A program made the translations under genes and the position numbers. DNA of 64,000 nucleotides from Thelonectria olida (Eukaryota; Ascomycota; Sordariomycetes; Hypocreales; Nectriaceae): the NCBI GenBank assembly GCA_020736575.1, contig JAGPYM010000002.1, positions 2,790,001-2,854,000 of the forward strand, in the 5' to 3' direction. Shown one piece after another: positions 1-12,600 of this stretch (position 1 is the stretch's first letter; every line of letters begins with the position of its first letter). The notes below the pieces were generated by a model. That model was not told the DNA's origin and did no database searches. It worked only from the letters and a program-made list of their open reading frames with translations.

Positions 1-3000
1 GGAGAGGGAGAGAGCGCGAGTGAGTGAGTGAGAGAACAGAGACCCCCCCGGACCCAAGCCACATGGGCGAGCGAGACGGGACATGGATTTTTAGCACGCC
101 CACGACGACCCAAGATGGCCAGAGGCTACCTCAAAATTGCCCCGGTCTGGAGGCGGCCGATGTACTCATGAGGCTTGACTCGGGGAAAGAGGTACATCCA
201 GTCGACCCTGTTCTCTCTGCCTCCAGCTTCTTTTGGCCAATCTTGTGGCCTTGGTGGCCTCCATTCCCACGTTCGCTGGCGCCAGAGAGGAAAAAACATG
301 GGCATCCATCCGTGAGTCGGGTAAGAGCCACGCCCCGCCAGGCGCTCAACCCTCCCCAACCTGCGCGTCCCCGGCAAGGGAAAGAATCGCGCTTCTTTAG
401 CGGGTTTGCACTGTATCGAGCTTCCCACTGGACGGGAGAGGCCAAGGGGGGAGGCACAAGCTGAGAGAGGCGCTTTCTCAGGGCCGCCGTTCAAAGTGCT
501 GGCAACCTCCAAGACAGGTGGCCCGCGCGTGGCGGCTTGCCGTCGAAGGTACCCCAGTTCATCGAAGAACCGCAGCTGGCGCGAGAAACTCATGGAAGAG
601 ATACCACGCTTCCTCGTACCCGCGACTCCAGCCAGGCCTGGGGTTGAGAGACTTGGTGCCTTGACTGACCCTGGAAAGTCAGCAAATACTGCCCTAAAAC
701 AACACCGGCCTGGGTGCGGACCAGTACACAGTACGAAGCGCCTTGGTAGCCCCCACAAGGTCCCAGTTCCATGTGTCGAGGTATTCCAACAAGACTCGAT
801 ACTCCTAAGCAAGCCATCACGCTACTGTCTTGGAATATGTCGGGGCGTCCCACACTGTGATTCTTTGTATCCATCCACATCTTTTCCCCAAACCTTGACC
901 AGCCAATTTGCTGCTGCTGATGTTGCAGAGGAAGAAGAAGGGGGGAGTGGCCGACTTCTCAGCGACTTCAGGAGCATAGGCGGCAAGAGAAACCTGTCCT
1001 AGTCCAACTCTCCAATTACTTACTCTTTGCATCTTCACCAAACTGGCACCAGACTTGCCAAAGCGACAACATCTCGACGACAAGTTGGATAAGGGCCGAT
1101 CTACGTAGTATTCATCATTAGTGCGGTTGCGTCAAGCGCTCAGTCGTGGCTCTATGATGCTGCACATATCAGAAAAGGCCCGGCTTGAGATTCATCATCC
1201 TGTCAGTGCACGACGGTCAATGGCCTGGTGCTGCAGAAACATCGTACCAAGGCTGGCTGATGCCGAGCATGGTTGGCTCCCTGGTCCTCAACCCCCTCAG
1301 GGCCAGTCTATCGGTTATTCCCTTCGCCCAGCCGCGCCGATGGGAGTCTCTGATGAGATGAGATGAGGGGATTGGGACCTGTGTGCGCCGATGAGAAGGG
1401 GGGCACAGACGCTTGTGCAACGTCTGCACCCAGCCATCCATCCAGCTGGCCAGACGACGGCCTCAGCCAGGATGAAATTGTACTCGTTGTTTGCGTGTGT
1501 TCCCAGCTTTACTCGAGACAGGTGGCACGAGAGAGGGGACGAGCGCAAGGGATCAGGTAGAACAACGACACGAGCTTTCGAACCTGAGGGAGAGCGCCTG
1601 TACCGGGTTTTGCTTGCTCTCCTAGACACGCGAGGTGGCCATTCCACATGCCAATCGTCGGCGGGATGAGCACGTTCCTCACTGAACTTTCTCTCAATTC
1701 TGCATTACTTTGTTTTGTACATAAGATTTGTACAGTAGAGTGGGTAGCGTACATCGCGACTCCAGCAGGAAAATCCCTGGGTACATATTAGTTGGTACAT
1801 GCCCAGTCATAGCTCCCCCTTCACCTCGGCCATTTAGCTTAACCAAGAACCGGAGGAGGAAATCGAGCACCAGGAGAGGCGAAATTCGACAACGAGAGAG
1901 CGAATAAGGGAGTGCGGATAAAACGAAAGAAAATAAAATTCTTCAGACTCGGTTCCCGAAACGTCGTGGCATCTCAAAGGCTGAGCGGCGTTCTCATGGG
2001 GCCACTTGGAGGCCAGTGCCAATTCAAAGGTGTCCTGAAGCAACTAGGATCCCCTGGGGATTCGAAGGGACTCTGGGTGGTCGGGGTTTGTTCAAGTTGC
2101 AATTCGCAGAAGGGCCCCTGCGTTCAACAAGCTTACGATGGGCAGCAGGCTTCACCGTCAACCTCCTTCGGGTACTGTGTGCACTCATTTGACCCGACTC
2201 CCGAGACGATGCAAGAACCTGGACGACGAAAACAGGCTCTTCTGTTACACAGTACCGTACTTTGTACAGTTCGCTGAATTGCTCTGCACGCGGTGTCCGC
2301 CGCGGATCAGCCCAGGGAAGGGACTGGAAACCTCTTGAGTGGGTGTGTGGCTTACACCCAGCCGGGGCTCCTCGTGCGTCGTTGACTAGCGCGTCCATGG
2401 TCCCATGGTCCCAAGCCGGGGCCAAGCCGGGGGGCCATGCTGCTTGCTTGAAGTGGAATCCTCCCATCCGAGTACTTTTGAGACTTGTCGTTTCTGTGAG
2501 CGAGCCACGGATGGGGCGTGGTCCCGGGCGACAAACAACCTTGGCTCACTGCATGCGCGATCTCCGTCGCCACGTGAGGTGCATCTCAAGGAGGCGACGG
2601 CGCCAAGCAGTGACTGGCCCAACTCATCGGCAGTTTTTTTTGGTTTCCCGGCTTCCCCTCCTTTCCTCGTGCCGAATCAATACGTTTTGGTCGAGGCTCG
2701 ACTGTGCGTTGTAGGAGTGCATATCAGCCAACTGCACGTTCTGAGCTTCTGTCCACTGATGTGTCGGTCGAGCTAGCATAAGGGGGACGACGTCTTGGCT
2801 CCGCTTGGCTTTGGGCCTCGGTTTGGGCCTAGGCCTGGTTTGCTTGGTGCTGTGATCGGACTGTTTGGCTTGTCCCGACAATATCTCCGGACGGTCTGGG
2901 AGGGAGAACAGACGCCGCCATACGGTCACCACATACCTAAAATTGTACGAATCCAGCGTGAACACTAAAACACTGGCAGCCCTCATCACTGCAACTGGCT

Positions 3001-3504
3001 ACCACCGATTCTTAGCTTGTGGGCGCCGCCCAGGCGAAAGGTTTGATATCGATTAGTCATTGACGGAAGAAGTGTAACGTGCGAGGCAGGGAAATCCAAA
3101 ATGCCAACATGCGAAGACAGGCAGAAAGAATGCTCTCCTCGCACATGTCCGGCTTCCTCCCCCAGACAAGCGACGCAAGACATTTGTTGGCGGGTGTGTG
3201 GACACTGCGAGACCGATCTGGCGCTGTTGGGTCCGCAACGGAAACGTTCTGAATCTCGATGGCCAGCATCAAGCCCACTAGCCCGCCGAACAGGGATGTG
3301 CCTGGAGGCTGCTCAAGGTAGCGTGCCATCAACTGACGCGGGAGTGATGGGTGGGTGGGTTTGTTTGGCGTGTTTCAATGTGATGGTAATGTGTTCACAA
3401 TGGACAATCAATCACTGCTGTCAGTGAAAGAAACATCCGAGCTCCATCAGAGGAAACGAGAGCGCCTGCTTCGCACTTGTAGCAGGCTACGTTCCCCATG
3501 CGTC

Positions 3505-3534
3505 CCTACCTACCTAGGTGCCTGGGTAGGTAGG
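3505..3534. repeat. Near-perfect short inverted repeat (hairpin)
   Basis: CCTACCTACCTAGG and CCTGGGTAGGTAGG flank a 2-base spacer. The 14-bp arms have one mismatch. It belongs to the same CCTAGG/TAGGTA sequence family as the palindromes at 3768, 28531, 28900, 29375, 39859 and 55648. It lies in non-coding DNA. Confidence 0.8.
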
Positions 3535-6500
3535 CGCGTAGATCGCCTCAGGCACAGTCGACCCACTCCATGCTGTTGAGAATTCGAGGGTCCATGGATC
3601 GCCAACATATTCCACGGTGAACCGCTGGGAGCCATCTATGCATTAACCAACCTGCAATCTGGTTAAGGTGATAGATGCCTCTATCCTAAGAGAATGGCAC
3701 CTAGGGATGTTGTCGGGTGTTTCTGAACATTCCGGGTGTGTCTATGAAGGTTGCGTTAAATAGATAAGTACCTAGGTACCTTCCTCCTCAGGTATCTCCT
3801 CTACTCACCTAAAAGCTGGCAGGAACGGTTCATGACTCTCTTTCCCACCGCGCCCATCAAAATCCTCGTCTTCAAGGTCTCAAATGACAGTCGTCTTGGA
3901 TGACAGCCCAGATCAGACATCCATTTGGAATAGGGAGTCTACCCACGAGTTCAGAAAGTCCTATCCACAACTAGTTGCCTCACGCACATCGCATTGACAT
4001 GTTCCCAGGTCCCTATGCCCATCATCCGAAACTTGTCCCTTGACATGCCTTTGAACACATCACCAAGCTTCCATCCCATCATTCATTTGCACCTCGGACT
4101 TGGGGGGGCCAAGCTCCAAACCATGTTGGTGCTTGTGCTTCGTGCACCCTCGTTCAACGACGCCAACAGACCACAGTCTCCGTGGAAGCTCTCGGGCGGC
4201 GACGAAGTATGTTTGCGCACTCGGTTGGACGACAGGCCTCATCAACTATTATCAGACCAGCAACACAATCAAGCCATTGGACGAACATGGCACATAGCTT
4301 CTTCACCGCTGGAATTTACGAAGTCACTCGGAGTCTTGAGGGAACCAGTCCTTGAAATTGCTTTTTCGAGAGATTTTTCTTCTGCTTTCTTTTCTTTTTC
4401 TCGTCATGTCTTATCCAGCCAGTTTCCACCAAACTATCACACAAAACAAATCCTTGACAGTCAAGAGCGTCATGCCTTTGTACCAGGTCACATGCCTTTC
4501 AACCAGTCACCTATCCCACTGACAGTGATACCCCTCTTCAGTAATTCAACACCCAATGTTATCATCATGCACAAATATCCGGATCGATACTAGGAATACA
4601 GCCACCATCCCAATGCGTAAGTTGGCGACATACTTAGAGCTAATGAAGTAAGTGAAATCCCCTTGGTCAGCCATGGCTTCCCACGTTCAGGAACTTGAGA
4701 ACGGAGGGTGTCACGTTTCCCTACTCAGGGGTTTGCTCTGGGGATCCAGATCAATGCTCACTCCTCGCACTAGACAAACACCCACGAAGCATCTCGGATG
4801 TCGATCACTTTCACGCCATGGCAATGCTCTCAGGTGCAGCACAAAAGCCACGCGACTTGGGTTGTACGAATTACGCATCCAAATAACTTTCAACACTGCA
4901 TCACATCGCCTTTGGGCTGTGATCATCGTGGCTCTCAAACTCTCCTGGGCCTCGTAACGTCCAACGAACGTCGGCTCCAAGCTCTACGAGGCACGAACAC
5001 GTCCGATGAAAAGAAGCGGCTCCCACGTGGTTCTGCTGTGCCGGAAAGGTTGCCTTCCCCTCAGTTGAAACATGGCCAGCATCCCTGGCCCTTTGTTGGC
5101 GGTCCTTGAAGGGAAGCTCTTAGACAACGACGCAGCGATTGTGGCACAGCATCAAGTGCATGCCTCCCTACGAATACTTACGGAGAGACGTACCAATCAC
5201 ACGATTGCCGTCAAATTTAGCGGCCAAGGCCCACAGGCTCTCTCAACAAGACATGCCCATGCGGGAGCCAACAACAATCACTATCTATGCAAGACGACCA
5301 GTCTCAGGCAACCCATCACCCCCCAACCGCAGATGTACGAAATACATACGAATACGTTGCGTATGCATTTGTACGTACGTTCGTTCTATTTCGAGCGATG
5401 CTGGACACTATTAGCTTTTGATTGCTCCAACACAGCACGGATCTTCTCGCAGATCATGATATTGTGTCCAATACCTACTTATAAGTTATGCCGCTTCTTG
5501 GGACATTCTCGTTCCTCTCGACCCACTACGGCGCCATAACGGCTCCTCACCAACGATCAGGTCGATTGGCAACAGAATCGTCTCAATCAAATCCAAGTTT
5601 CACCTCAGGACTCACACCCAACTTCACATGCCTGAGAGTTGGTTGGCCAAATTGCTCACATTCATCCATTTGCCCGGATTCTCAGGTCTCAACCCACTCA
5701 GCCAGTTGTCTTCCCTTCCCAGGCTCTTCCCAACAGTCCGTCAAAATATCCTCCCAAGTCGCTTCATCCATGTGTCGACCTGGGGTTGTGCACCCAAACA
5801 CCCCTGCTTAACCCAGCCTCAACACCGGTCCCTCGCCGTCTCCCCGCGCCGCGTGCAGCAATAGCGCCATAGCGTCAGAGTTAGCAGCCCCTAAGAAGGT
5901 TGGTATAATGGTCAAAACCGCAGAGCTGACATGGGAAAGTAAAGAATTCGATCGTGAACCCCAATGTCTCCCTGGCTTCGCAGGACCGAGTCATGTTCAC
6001 GGAAACCCCATTCAACCACAACGCCCCTGAGAGTTGTCGTTTATTTTGGTACGAATATGTTTCTAAGATAACTACTGTCAGTTGCCGTGTGTTGATGTCG
6101 CAATTAGACGTCACTAACACTGATGGCTATCCAAGACTATTCGGTTGGTGATCAGTAGCTCACGAAGCTTGGTAGAGCCCGAGGGAATGGCTCCGGGGTC
6201 TGTTGAGGAGGGCGCTCGCTCTTGTCCCATAATACTAAGGTCCGCCGAATAGGAATCCTCCCATTTCCCTTGGCTCTGAGTTCCAAGGGCCTTCCCGAGT
6301 ACTAGTCCCATAACCCACGATCAACAAGGGGACATTGCGTTGGCGACCACCCCTCCCCGTCAAAGTCCCGATCATACTCTGAAAACCTTTCCCGCATTTC
6401 CCACATGACTCTCTACATGATTTGTCATTAAACCCTCATGTTGCTCCTTTCAGATTGTCACTTGGCCCCGCTCCCAGGGCTTATCAACCTTCAAACCATC

Positions 6501-7032
6501 TTCTGTCAACTTCCGCCATGGGTCAATGTTTTTGCTCTATTCTCAGAATGACGTCGGTCCTCGCAATTTCTGACGTAGAGCCTGGCATGAACGAGTCGGC
6601 GAAATTGGGGTTGCCAAACTTGTACCTTGCAGGTGTTCCCACGGTTCACACGCCCGATGTGCACCGTCTACAATGGCCTCGAATTCCTCACATGGGCAAT
6701 TGCACCATCAGGCTCAGCATGCTACTCTAACAATCATCTAAGCGCAGGCAACTATTGGATTATCTCGCAGGTGGTACGGTATTATCAGACATCGGCAGGC
6801 ATCGTCACCCATCCATGGGTGTTCGAGTACACCTGCAACAGGAGCCTCGTACGGATACACATCCAGGCGTTCGTCGACACACGGCGTCATGTGGCTGGCT
6901 CTAAAATCTCATGGTCAATCGTTGGATTCGGCAACCAAATTTCGATCCCACTGGTTCGGGAAGGCCAGCATTTTCCATTCTTACATACGGCACACATCTG
7001 AATTGGCATTGCACATTCAAATCACTTCTTGG

Positions 7033-7057
7033 CCCCCCCCCCCCCAAAAAAAAAAAA
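7033..7057. repeat. C13-A12 homopolymer junction
   Basis: Thirteen C residues are followed directly by twelve A residues. This is a low-complexity tract in non-coding DNA where sequencing length errors are likely. Confidence 0.9.
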
Positions 7058-10000
7058 TCGCCACAACCGTCACATAGCCGCTCTCGGCATCACTTTATCA
7101 CCCATAATAGGACTAGCCAAAGCTCATTGACTCGATGCAGCCTTTTGGGAACCTGAAGGAACTGGCATCTCGTCGTGGTGGAGGTACCCGAGTAGTCCGT
7201 ACACTCTGGCAACCACAAGTCATGAAGTGTACAGGTAGCGAGCGGTTTGCCACATGAGAAGGCGTCTGGCCTCGGCCTCCAAAATAAGCTCCCTTCATCG
7301 AGAGTCCAGCATCGTGTCCACCGAGGAGACTAACCTCTGCATGGTCGAACTCTTTTTGATCGACTATCCCGCTCGTTTGGTACCTTTGGCCTCCAAGGGT
7401 ATGCATATCCGGCCGGAACTGAGTTGGGGATAATATCTCAAAGCAGAGTCTGCCCATCCACGTGGACACCTGATAGTCCAAGAAACCGTGCCAGAAGGTT
7501 TATGCTCCAGCCTCGACACAAGGAGGCTGAAAGCCTGGCTAGGTACTTGGTACGACAGCCTTGATAGTCCACGGATCACAGCCTGCCTCAGACGGACCTG
7601 CGACTGATGCGGTGCCCATACCGTCATCTCCGTAGGTGATACCAGGAATATACCCAAGAAGGTATGGGTTCACACCCCAGTCCGATAACTTTCGGGCAAG
7701 GCACGGCCTGCGACGAATGCTGTGTTGCGGCTCTATGCCTAGTTTGGTTCAACCAAGGCTGGCCAGTGTAGATCGCATACAGCGATGCATTGGTTTCTGG
7801 CTGGGAAGTGCATTCTCCGGCGACCTATTTGGCGCCGTAGGAATACACACAAGGATGCCAGGACGGATTGTGCCTGTGGTAGAAGACACCCCTTGCACAG
7901 AGACGGGAAGCATGGTGTCACGAGGCGCCAGCGCCGAAGCGGATATGATGGTGTCTCGGAGGCCCATGAACCCGAGCCGTTGAGCTGCTTGCAAGTCTCT
8001 CCTGGGCGGAAAGGAGGCCAGTGCCGCAACCTGGGGTTGCACGGGTCTTGTCAGACTCGAGATGATGTACCTGCGTCCGCGGCGACGGTGCTACGGACTT
8101 GTCATATTGAGTGATGTCATGACTAATCCTGTGTCCTCTCACTCTATGTCTGTTCTTTTCCTACGAGGCAAAGAGGACATGCCGGGCAGAGTACACGCCG
8201 ATGACAAGACACTGGTGATGTCAAGTTGTTGGCTTGACGATTGGGGTTTGGGGAACCCTTGGGGGCAGAAGATACCCCAGACTTTTCTCAATTTCCCGTT
8301 ACCAAGGGGGCCTCTAGCAGGCCCGATTCCCGCCACCGCGATCCAAGACGACCTACGGATAACCAACTAACAAGTTCATTCACGCCCTCAGTCCCCCCAG
8401 CTCCGCCTGGTCCACACCGATCAAGCGAGGGAACCACATGTTTTCCCACTTTCAACTCTTTTGCAGTAAACGAATGCAGGCAGTGATGAACTCCATCAGC
8501 GGCGTCAGGAGTTTGTCTCCATATCCCCTTATTACTGTCACGCCCCCCTTGTTTTGGTTGTCAGGTCTCGTCGTGCCTATCTAAGCCTTGCATCTTTGAC
8601 AGTTCTTGACAGTCGGTCAGTGATCGACATGTCTGCAAATCGTCCCGAGGACCTGGGCCTTGGGCGGTCTTTGTAAAAGTTCTCGCGTCAGCAATCGTCC
8701 CTTCAGCTTTACCAAGGTTTGCCAATGATTGGCAAGGACCGAGTGTTGGCGGATGACACGTACACGGTGAGATCGGTCGGCGTCTTGCCTGCATACAAAG
8801 TAGCTAAGTTACGAATCCAGTGTTGGGAGCGAAGCAGCCAAGAAAAAGCAAAACAAACACCCGTTGGACTAGGTACTGAGCACGCGGAGACGGTCGAGAT
8901 GCCGTTCTACACGCAATCTTCCCGTCCAGCTCCAGCCAACAACAACTGGCACTGAAGTCTCGCCCGTGCAACATTCAGGCCTGCATGCGCCATGGCTCCA
9001 ATAGCTCCGATCACACGCGCCAAGTGCTTAAGATCCAGGCGGGTGAGGTGAGCTAATCGCACCCCGCCCTCAGCGCCGATACAGTAGCTGAAGCCCCATC
9101 ATGGAGAAATCACAATCTTCCGCTTTGCAGGTCTCAACTAATTCTTGTCTTGGACGAGTCTTCCTTCTTCTTTCCCTCCCTTGCGCAATGTCTTTGCATA
9201 CCCCTAGCCTCACCCCCCACACATTCCCTTGGCAATACACCTGTCTCCATCCTGTGCTCCAACTAACTAGTTCCCATGTCGTCTCTCACGTTGGACGAGG
9301 AGGGGGCATCTCCGAGACATGCACCTTTTATCACCATGGCGCTGGTCGCGGCCCATTGAGAAAACACAAGCCAGTGCTCGGGTGGTAGGAGATCCGGTCT
9401 AACACACGAAACTAACGAGGGAAGCAAACGGCAAGTTCCTGCAACCATCTCCGGGCCGGATCATCAGAAAACAGGATTACGGCCCGTCATGGGCCGACTT
9501 GTCTCGGCCTCATCGGCTGTTGCTCTCGCTTTTGACTTCAGGGGTCCATCATCACATGTATGTGTGACAAGAAGGAACACGAACACGCGAACCTACACCA
9601 TGATTCAGAAGGCTGAGGACGAGGTCACCTCGTCTCATCTGCCTTGTACACGCCCAGCGATGCCTTGCAACCAGTGTTGTGAGTCCGGCGGGCAATCGGT
9701 TGAACCCGCTCGGTTCCAAACTCACATGAGACGGGCAGATCCCGCAGAACAAACGTTGCCCGATATTCTGGAAATGGGTCGAATACGAGAGGCTGGCCCT
9801 ATGTCCATTCAAGGTCATGCTGCGAAGGAAAAAAAAACCGTCAGGAACGATACGAAATCAGTGAATCTGTGAGAGTGTCTGCTCCGTTGTGCATATATCC
9901 GTACACGGCGCTTCGATAAACCTATCTTCTTTATGTACAGCTGCTAATTCCTTTTCCTATCGTTCCTTCATGACAGTTTCCACATCCTGGCGTCCCATAA

Positions 10001-10103
10001 ATCATCCTCGGATCATTTGTCCAGACAATAGTATAAAGTTCCAATATAGCATGACTCAAGCTGCTATAATCCCGCCTCTCCATGACCATCTCATTCGTGC
10101 CTT

Positions 10104-12103
10104 CTAAAAGTCAAACTCGGGGCGGAAGATGTCAGGATCGACGCCAACCACCGTCTTTTCAGCAAGGTCCCGACGACCCATCTGCGTAAAGACACGGCGG
10201 AGGGTGTCGTAGAGGGTGCTGCTACGGTTCTGAGCCGACATGCGCTCCAATGTCTCGTCGACATTACCCCCGGCACTGTCGCCGAGGATTTCGTACGCCT
10301 TACTGCGGCCCGACTTCTCAATGGCCTTGTGCATCTCGAGGGCGGCCAGGAAGTGGCACGCCGCCTCCTGATGTACGTGGACGTTGATGCAGCTAACACC
10401 CAGGTTATAACGCGCACGTACAAAGTTGGGGGCCAGGGAGAGTGCCTCCTGGTACGCGGCAATGGCTTCCTCGGAACGTCCACTATTGGCGAGCGTTGCA
10501 CCAAGTCGGTTCCAGAGGAGGTGCACCTGCTCCTGTTGGTTAGTCGTGCCCATCTCTGACGAGTGCAGGGCTGCCTGGAAGCAGTCCACCGCCTTGTCGT
10601 AGTCCTCGGCACCGTAGAACAGAACACCCAGGCCGACCTGGACGTCGGGATCCATGTGTTCGCCGCTGGGCATCTGCTGGGCGGCCTTGATGAACAGGTT
10701 GGTGACCTTGTCGTGCAGCTGCTGGCGGTCCGTAAAGCCCATCTCAGCTGGCGGGTGCAGGTCCTTGGGGTCCAAAATGCTGGGATACTTGACCGACAAC
10801 CACCTCTCCAGGGTTCTATACGCGGTGCTGTCGTAGCCCTCGTTGGTATATGACACGGCCAAGCCCATCAGGGCAGCCAGATTATTAGGGTCCAGCTTGA
10901 GGGCCGACTCCAAGGCTCGCAGCGCCGCCGTCTCCTTCTCGTTCTGTGCCTGCGCGGTCCCCAAATACACCCACGCATCCACGTGGTCGGGCTTTTGCTG
11001 CACCGCAGCCTCAAAGGCCAGGGCGGCCAATGAGAGGTTGCCGCCCTCCTTCATGATCCGTACACCTTCGTCGAATGCGTTCGTCTTCTCGTTCATGAAA
11101 AAGTTGTCTTCTTCGAATAGGTACTGCTCGAAAGCTGGGTCGCCGAGGCGGCCCCAATCGCCCATGCCCTCGAAGTCGGGCATTTGGTTGTTGTTCCACT
11201 CGGTATCGAATTGGTCGAATAGCTCTTCGCTAACCATGGATCTAGACGCAGCCGTCTCAGCTTGAATTCCTTTCCAGATAGATTCGAAGTCACCGAACTC
11301 ATTAGTTTCAGAGGTCATAGCCTTATCCATCTCATTTAGCTCGCGCTCGGCAGCCTTCTCCTCCTTCTGCTTGCCCTTGTCCGTGTCTTGTAGCTCCATG
11401 TGGGCGAACTGCTCCTCCCACTTGTGATCGTCGAGCTCAACCAACTTTCCCTTACCCTTGCCCTCTTGTTGTTGCATCATGGGCTGTTGTTGCTGTTGGT
11501 TCTGGTACATGGGCTGGAACATGGATGGACCGTAGCCCAGGCCACGGTTCATCATTCCCATCCCCATCATCGGCTGAGACATCTGGCTCGGCATAGCGCT
11601 CTGCATTGGGGTCGATCGTGAGGAGGAGGCCGGGCCGCCTTGCATTTGTTGGAAGCGGGAGAATTCGTCGGTACTGAATTGGGCTGGCGGGGGTGAGAAG
11701 GCGGACTCCATCGCAGGCTGGTTGTTAAAGTCGTGAGCCCAGTGCGGTGACGCTGAGCTTGCCCGCATCTGGGCCTCTTGGGCGGGATGAAGGGGCCCGA
11801 TAGGCCCAGCCTGCATGGGAAACTCCTGTTGGAGGTTTGGGCCACCATTGAGGAAGCCATTCATCATCTGCGAGTATCGTCATTGCATTAGTAATGCACC
11901 AAATCTGTCATTGTATAATTTATGAATACCTCGTCCTGAGGGGCGTTGGCGCTCTGGCTTCGGAAGCCATTCAGCTGTCCGCCGGGGCCTCGGCCTACCA
12001 GTCTATCGCGCTGTAGGGTCTTGTCATCTTGAACGTGCTTATGGAGCTGGCTGAGGGGGTTTCCCGACGTCGAACACTCGCCGCCACCGCTTAGAAACGA
12101 CAT
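10104..12103 (-). CDS. PEX5: Peroxisomal targeting signal 1 receptor Pex5
   Basis: Cytosolic cycling receptor that binds C-terminal SKL-type PTS1 signals and carries cargo to the Pex13/Pex14 docking complex. Two exons: 11930-12103 and 10104-11867, with a 62-nt intron (donor GTATTC, branch ACTAATG, acceptor CGCAG, phase 0), giving 645 aa. The start is fixed by the family N-terminus: Cys10 lies in a GECSTSGNPL context, the conserved cysteine whose ubiquitination drives receptor recycling. The disordered N-terminal half is rich in Met and Gln and holds WxxxF pentapeptides at about 101-105 (WAHDF) and 208-212 (WEEQF), the Pex14-binding type. Tetratricopeptide repeats run from about 323 to 610. 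Length is usual for filamentous fungi. The gene is head-to-head with RPF2. The starting ATG of exon 2 is not the real start, because it would remove Cys10. Confidence 0.96.
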
Positions 12104-12600
12104 GATGCTGGTTGGAATTGAGGGGTCGATCGATGGAGGTGGTCTGGTGAATAGAATGACGACGGAGTCAAGTTTGTGTTGAAGGGAAGAAAAGAATGAG
12201 ATTGTTGTGGAAAGTAATCAAATAAAAGACAAGGTGGAAGATCTGAGGTTTCCTCCCTGGCTACGGTTGATTAAGATTCCTCCACGTTCTACGGACTCAG
12301 CGAGATACCGAGGCTGCCCGGTCGGTTGGTACGTCAGGTAAATGCGCTCCGTTTCACGGAGGGTCCACGTGACTGCGGGGTACACCTGGTTTCCAATCCC
12401 GGCTTTTCGCCGATCGTTCCGTGCGGACGCCAAATGCGGAAGGTACGAGCGGGACGGCGACAAGGTGAGCAAAGATCTGGTGAGAGCAAGGTGAGCTTAT
12501 CGATAAGGATTTTTTTTTCGTTCTGTCTTGGAAGAATTCATCCAGCTCCGTTCTCACGGAGCCTCATCCACCACGGCAAACATCACAATCACGCGCAAAG
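12104..12600. promoter_or_regulatory. Bidirectional PEX5/RPF2 promoter
   Basis: This 497-bp spacer separates the two divergent start codons, so both promoters must lie in it. Visible elements are a CACGTG E-box core at 12366-12371, a perfect 12-bp palindrome CTTATCGATAAG at 12496-12507 that contains two inverted GATAAG sites, and a T-rich run directly after it. The palindrome lies about 95 bp from the RPF2 ATG and about 395 bp from the PEX5 ATG, so it more probably serves RPF2. That assignment is inference. Confidence 0.6.
12498..12508 (+). promoter_or_regulatory. TATCGATAAGG motif upstream of RPF2
   Basis: The 11-base string ends 92 bp before the RPF2 ATG. The identical string, in the same orientation, ends 107 bp before the DIS3/RRP44 ATG at 62946-62956. 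It overlaps a GATAAG site. The binding factor is unknown. Confidence 0.45.

Larger units (their letters stand above)
1..10103. other. 10-kb stretch with no supportable gene
   Basis: No reading frame here has a recognisable domain, conserved motif or convincing exon structure. The longest open frames (for example 126-812 on minus, 406-1002 and 3994-4593 on plus) overlap other open frames on the opposite strand, and the first starts at a non-ATG codon. The stretch holds a hairpin-forming repeat at 3505-3534, a perfect palindrome GTACCTAGGTAC at 3768-3779 and a C13/A12 junction at 7033-7057. The last few hundred bases must contain the 3' end of the PEX5 transcript. No dense TpA enrichment of the kind left by repeat-induced point mutation is obvious by eye. 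Confidence 0.6.

Noticed and set aside
126..812. 228-codon minus open frame with overlapping 198-codon plus frame (406-1002)
   Set aside because: The minus frame starts at TTG, neither product has a recognisable motif, and both strands are open over the same GC-rich DNA.
3994..4593. 199-codon plus open frame
   Set aside because: It begins at TTG, has no domain or signal, and one frame of this length is roughly what chance allows in a window this size. I cannot exclude a lineage-specific gene.
6157..6178. tRNA-like AGCTCA...GGTAGAGC sequence
   Set aside because: The D-loop is too long and no GTTCRANNC B-box or acceptor stem follows.
7546..7677. Gly-rich protein-like minus segment ending in a stop
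   Set aside because: No start, no splice-supported upstream exon and no recognised family; neighbouring frames look equally protein-like.
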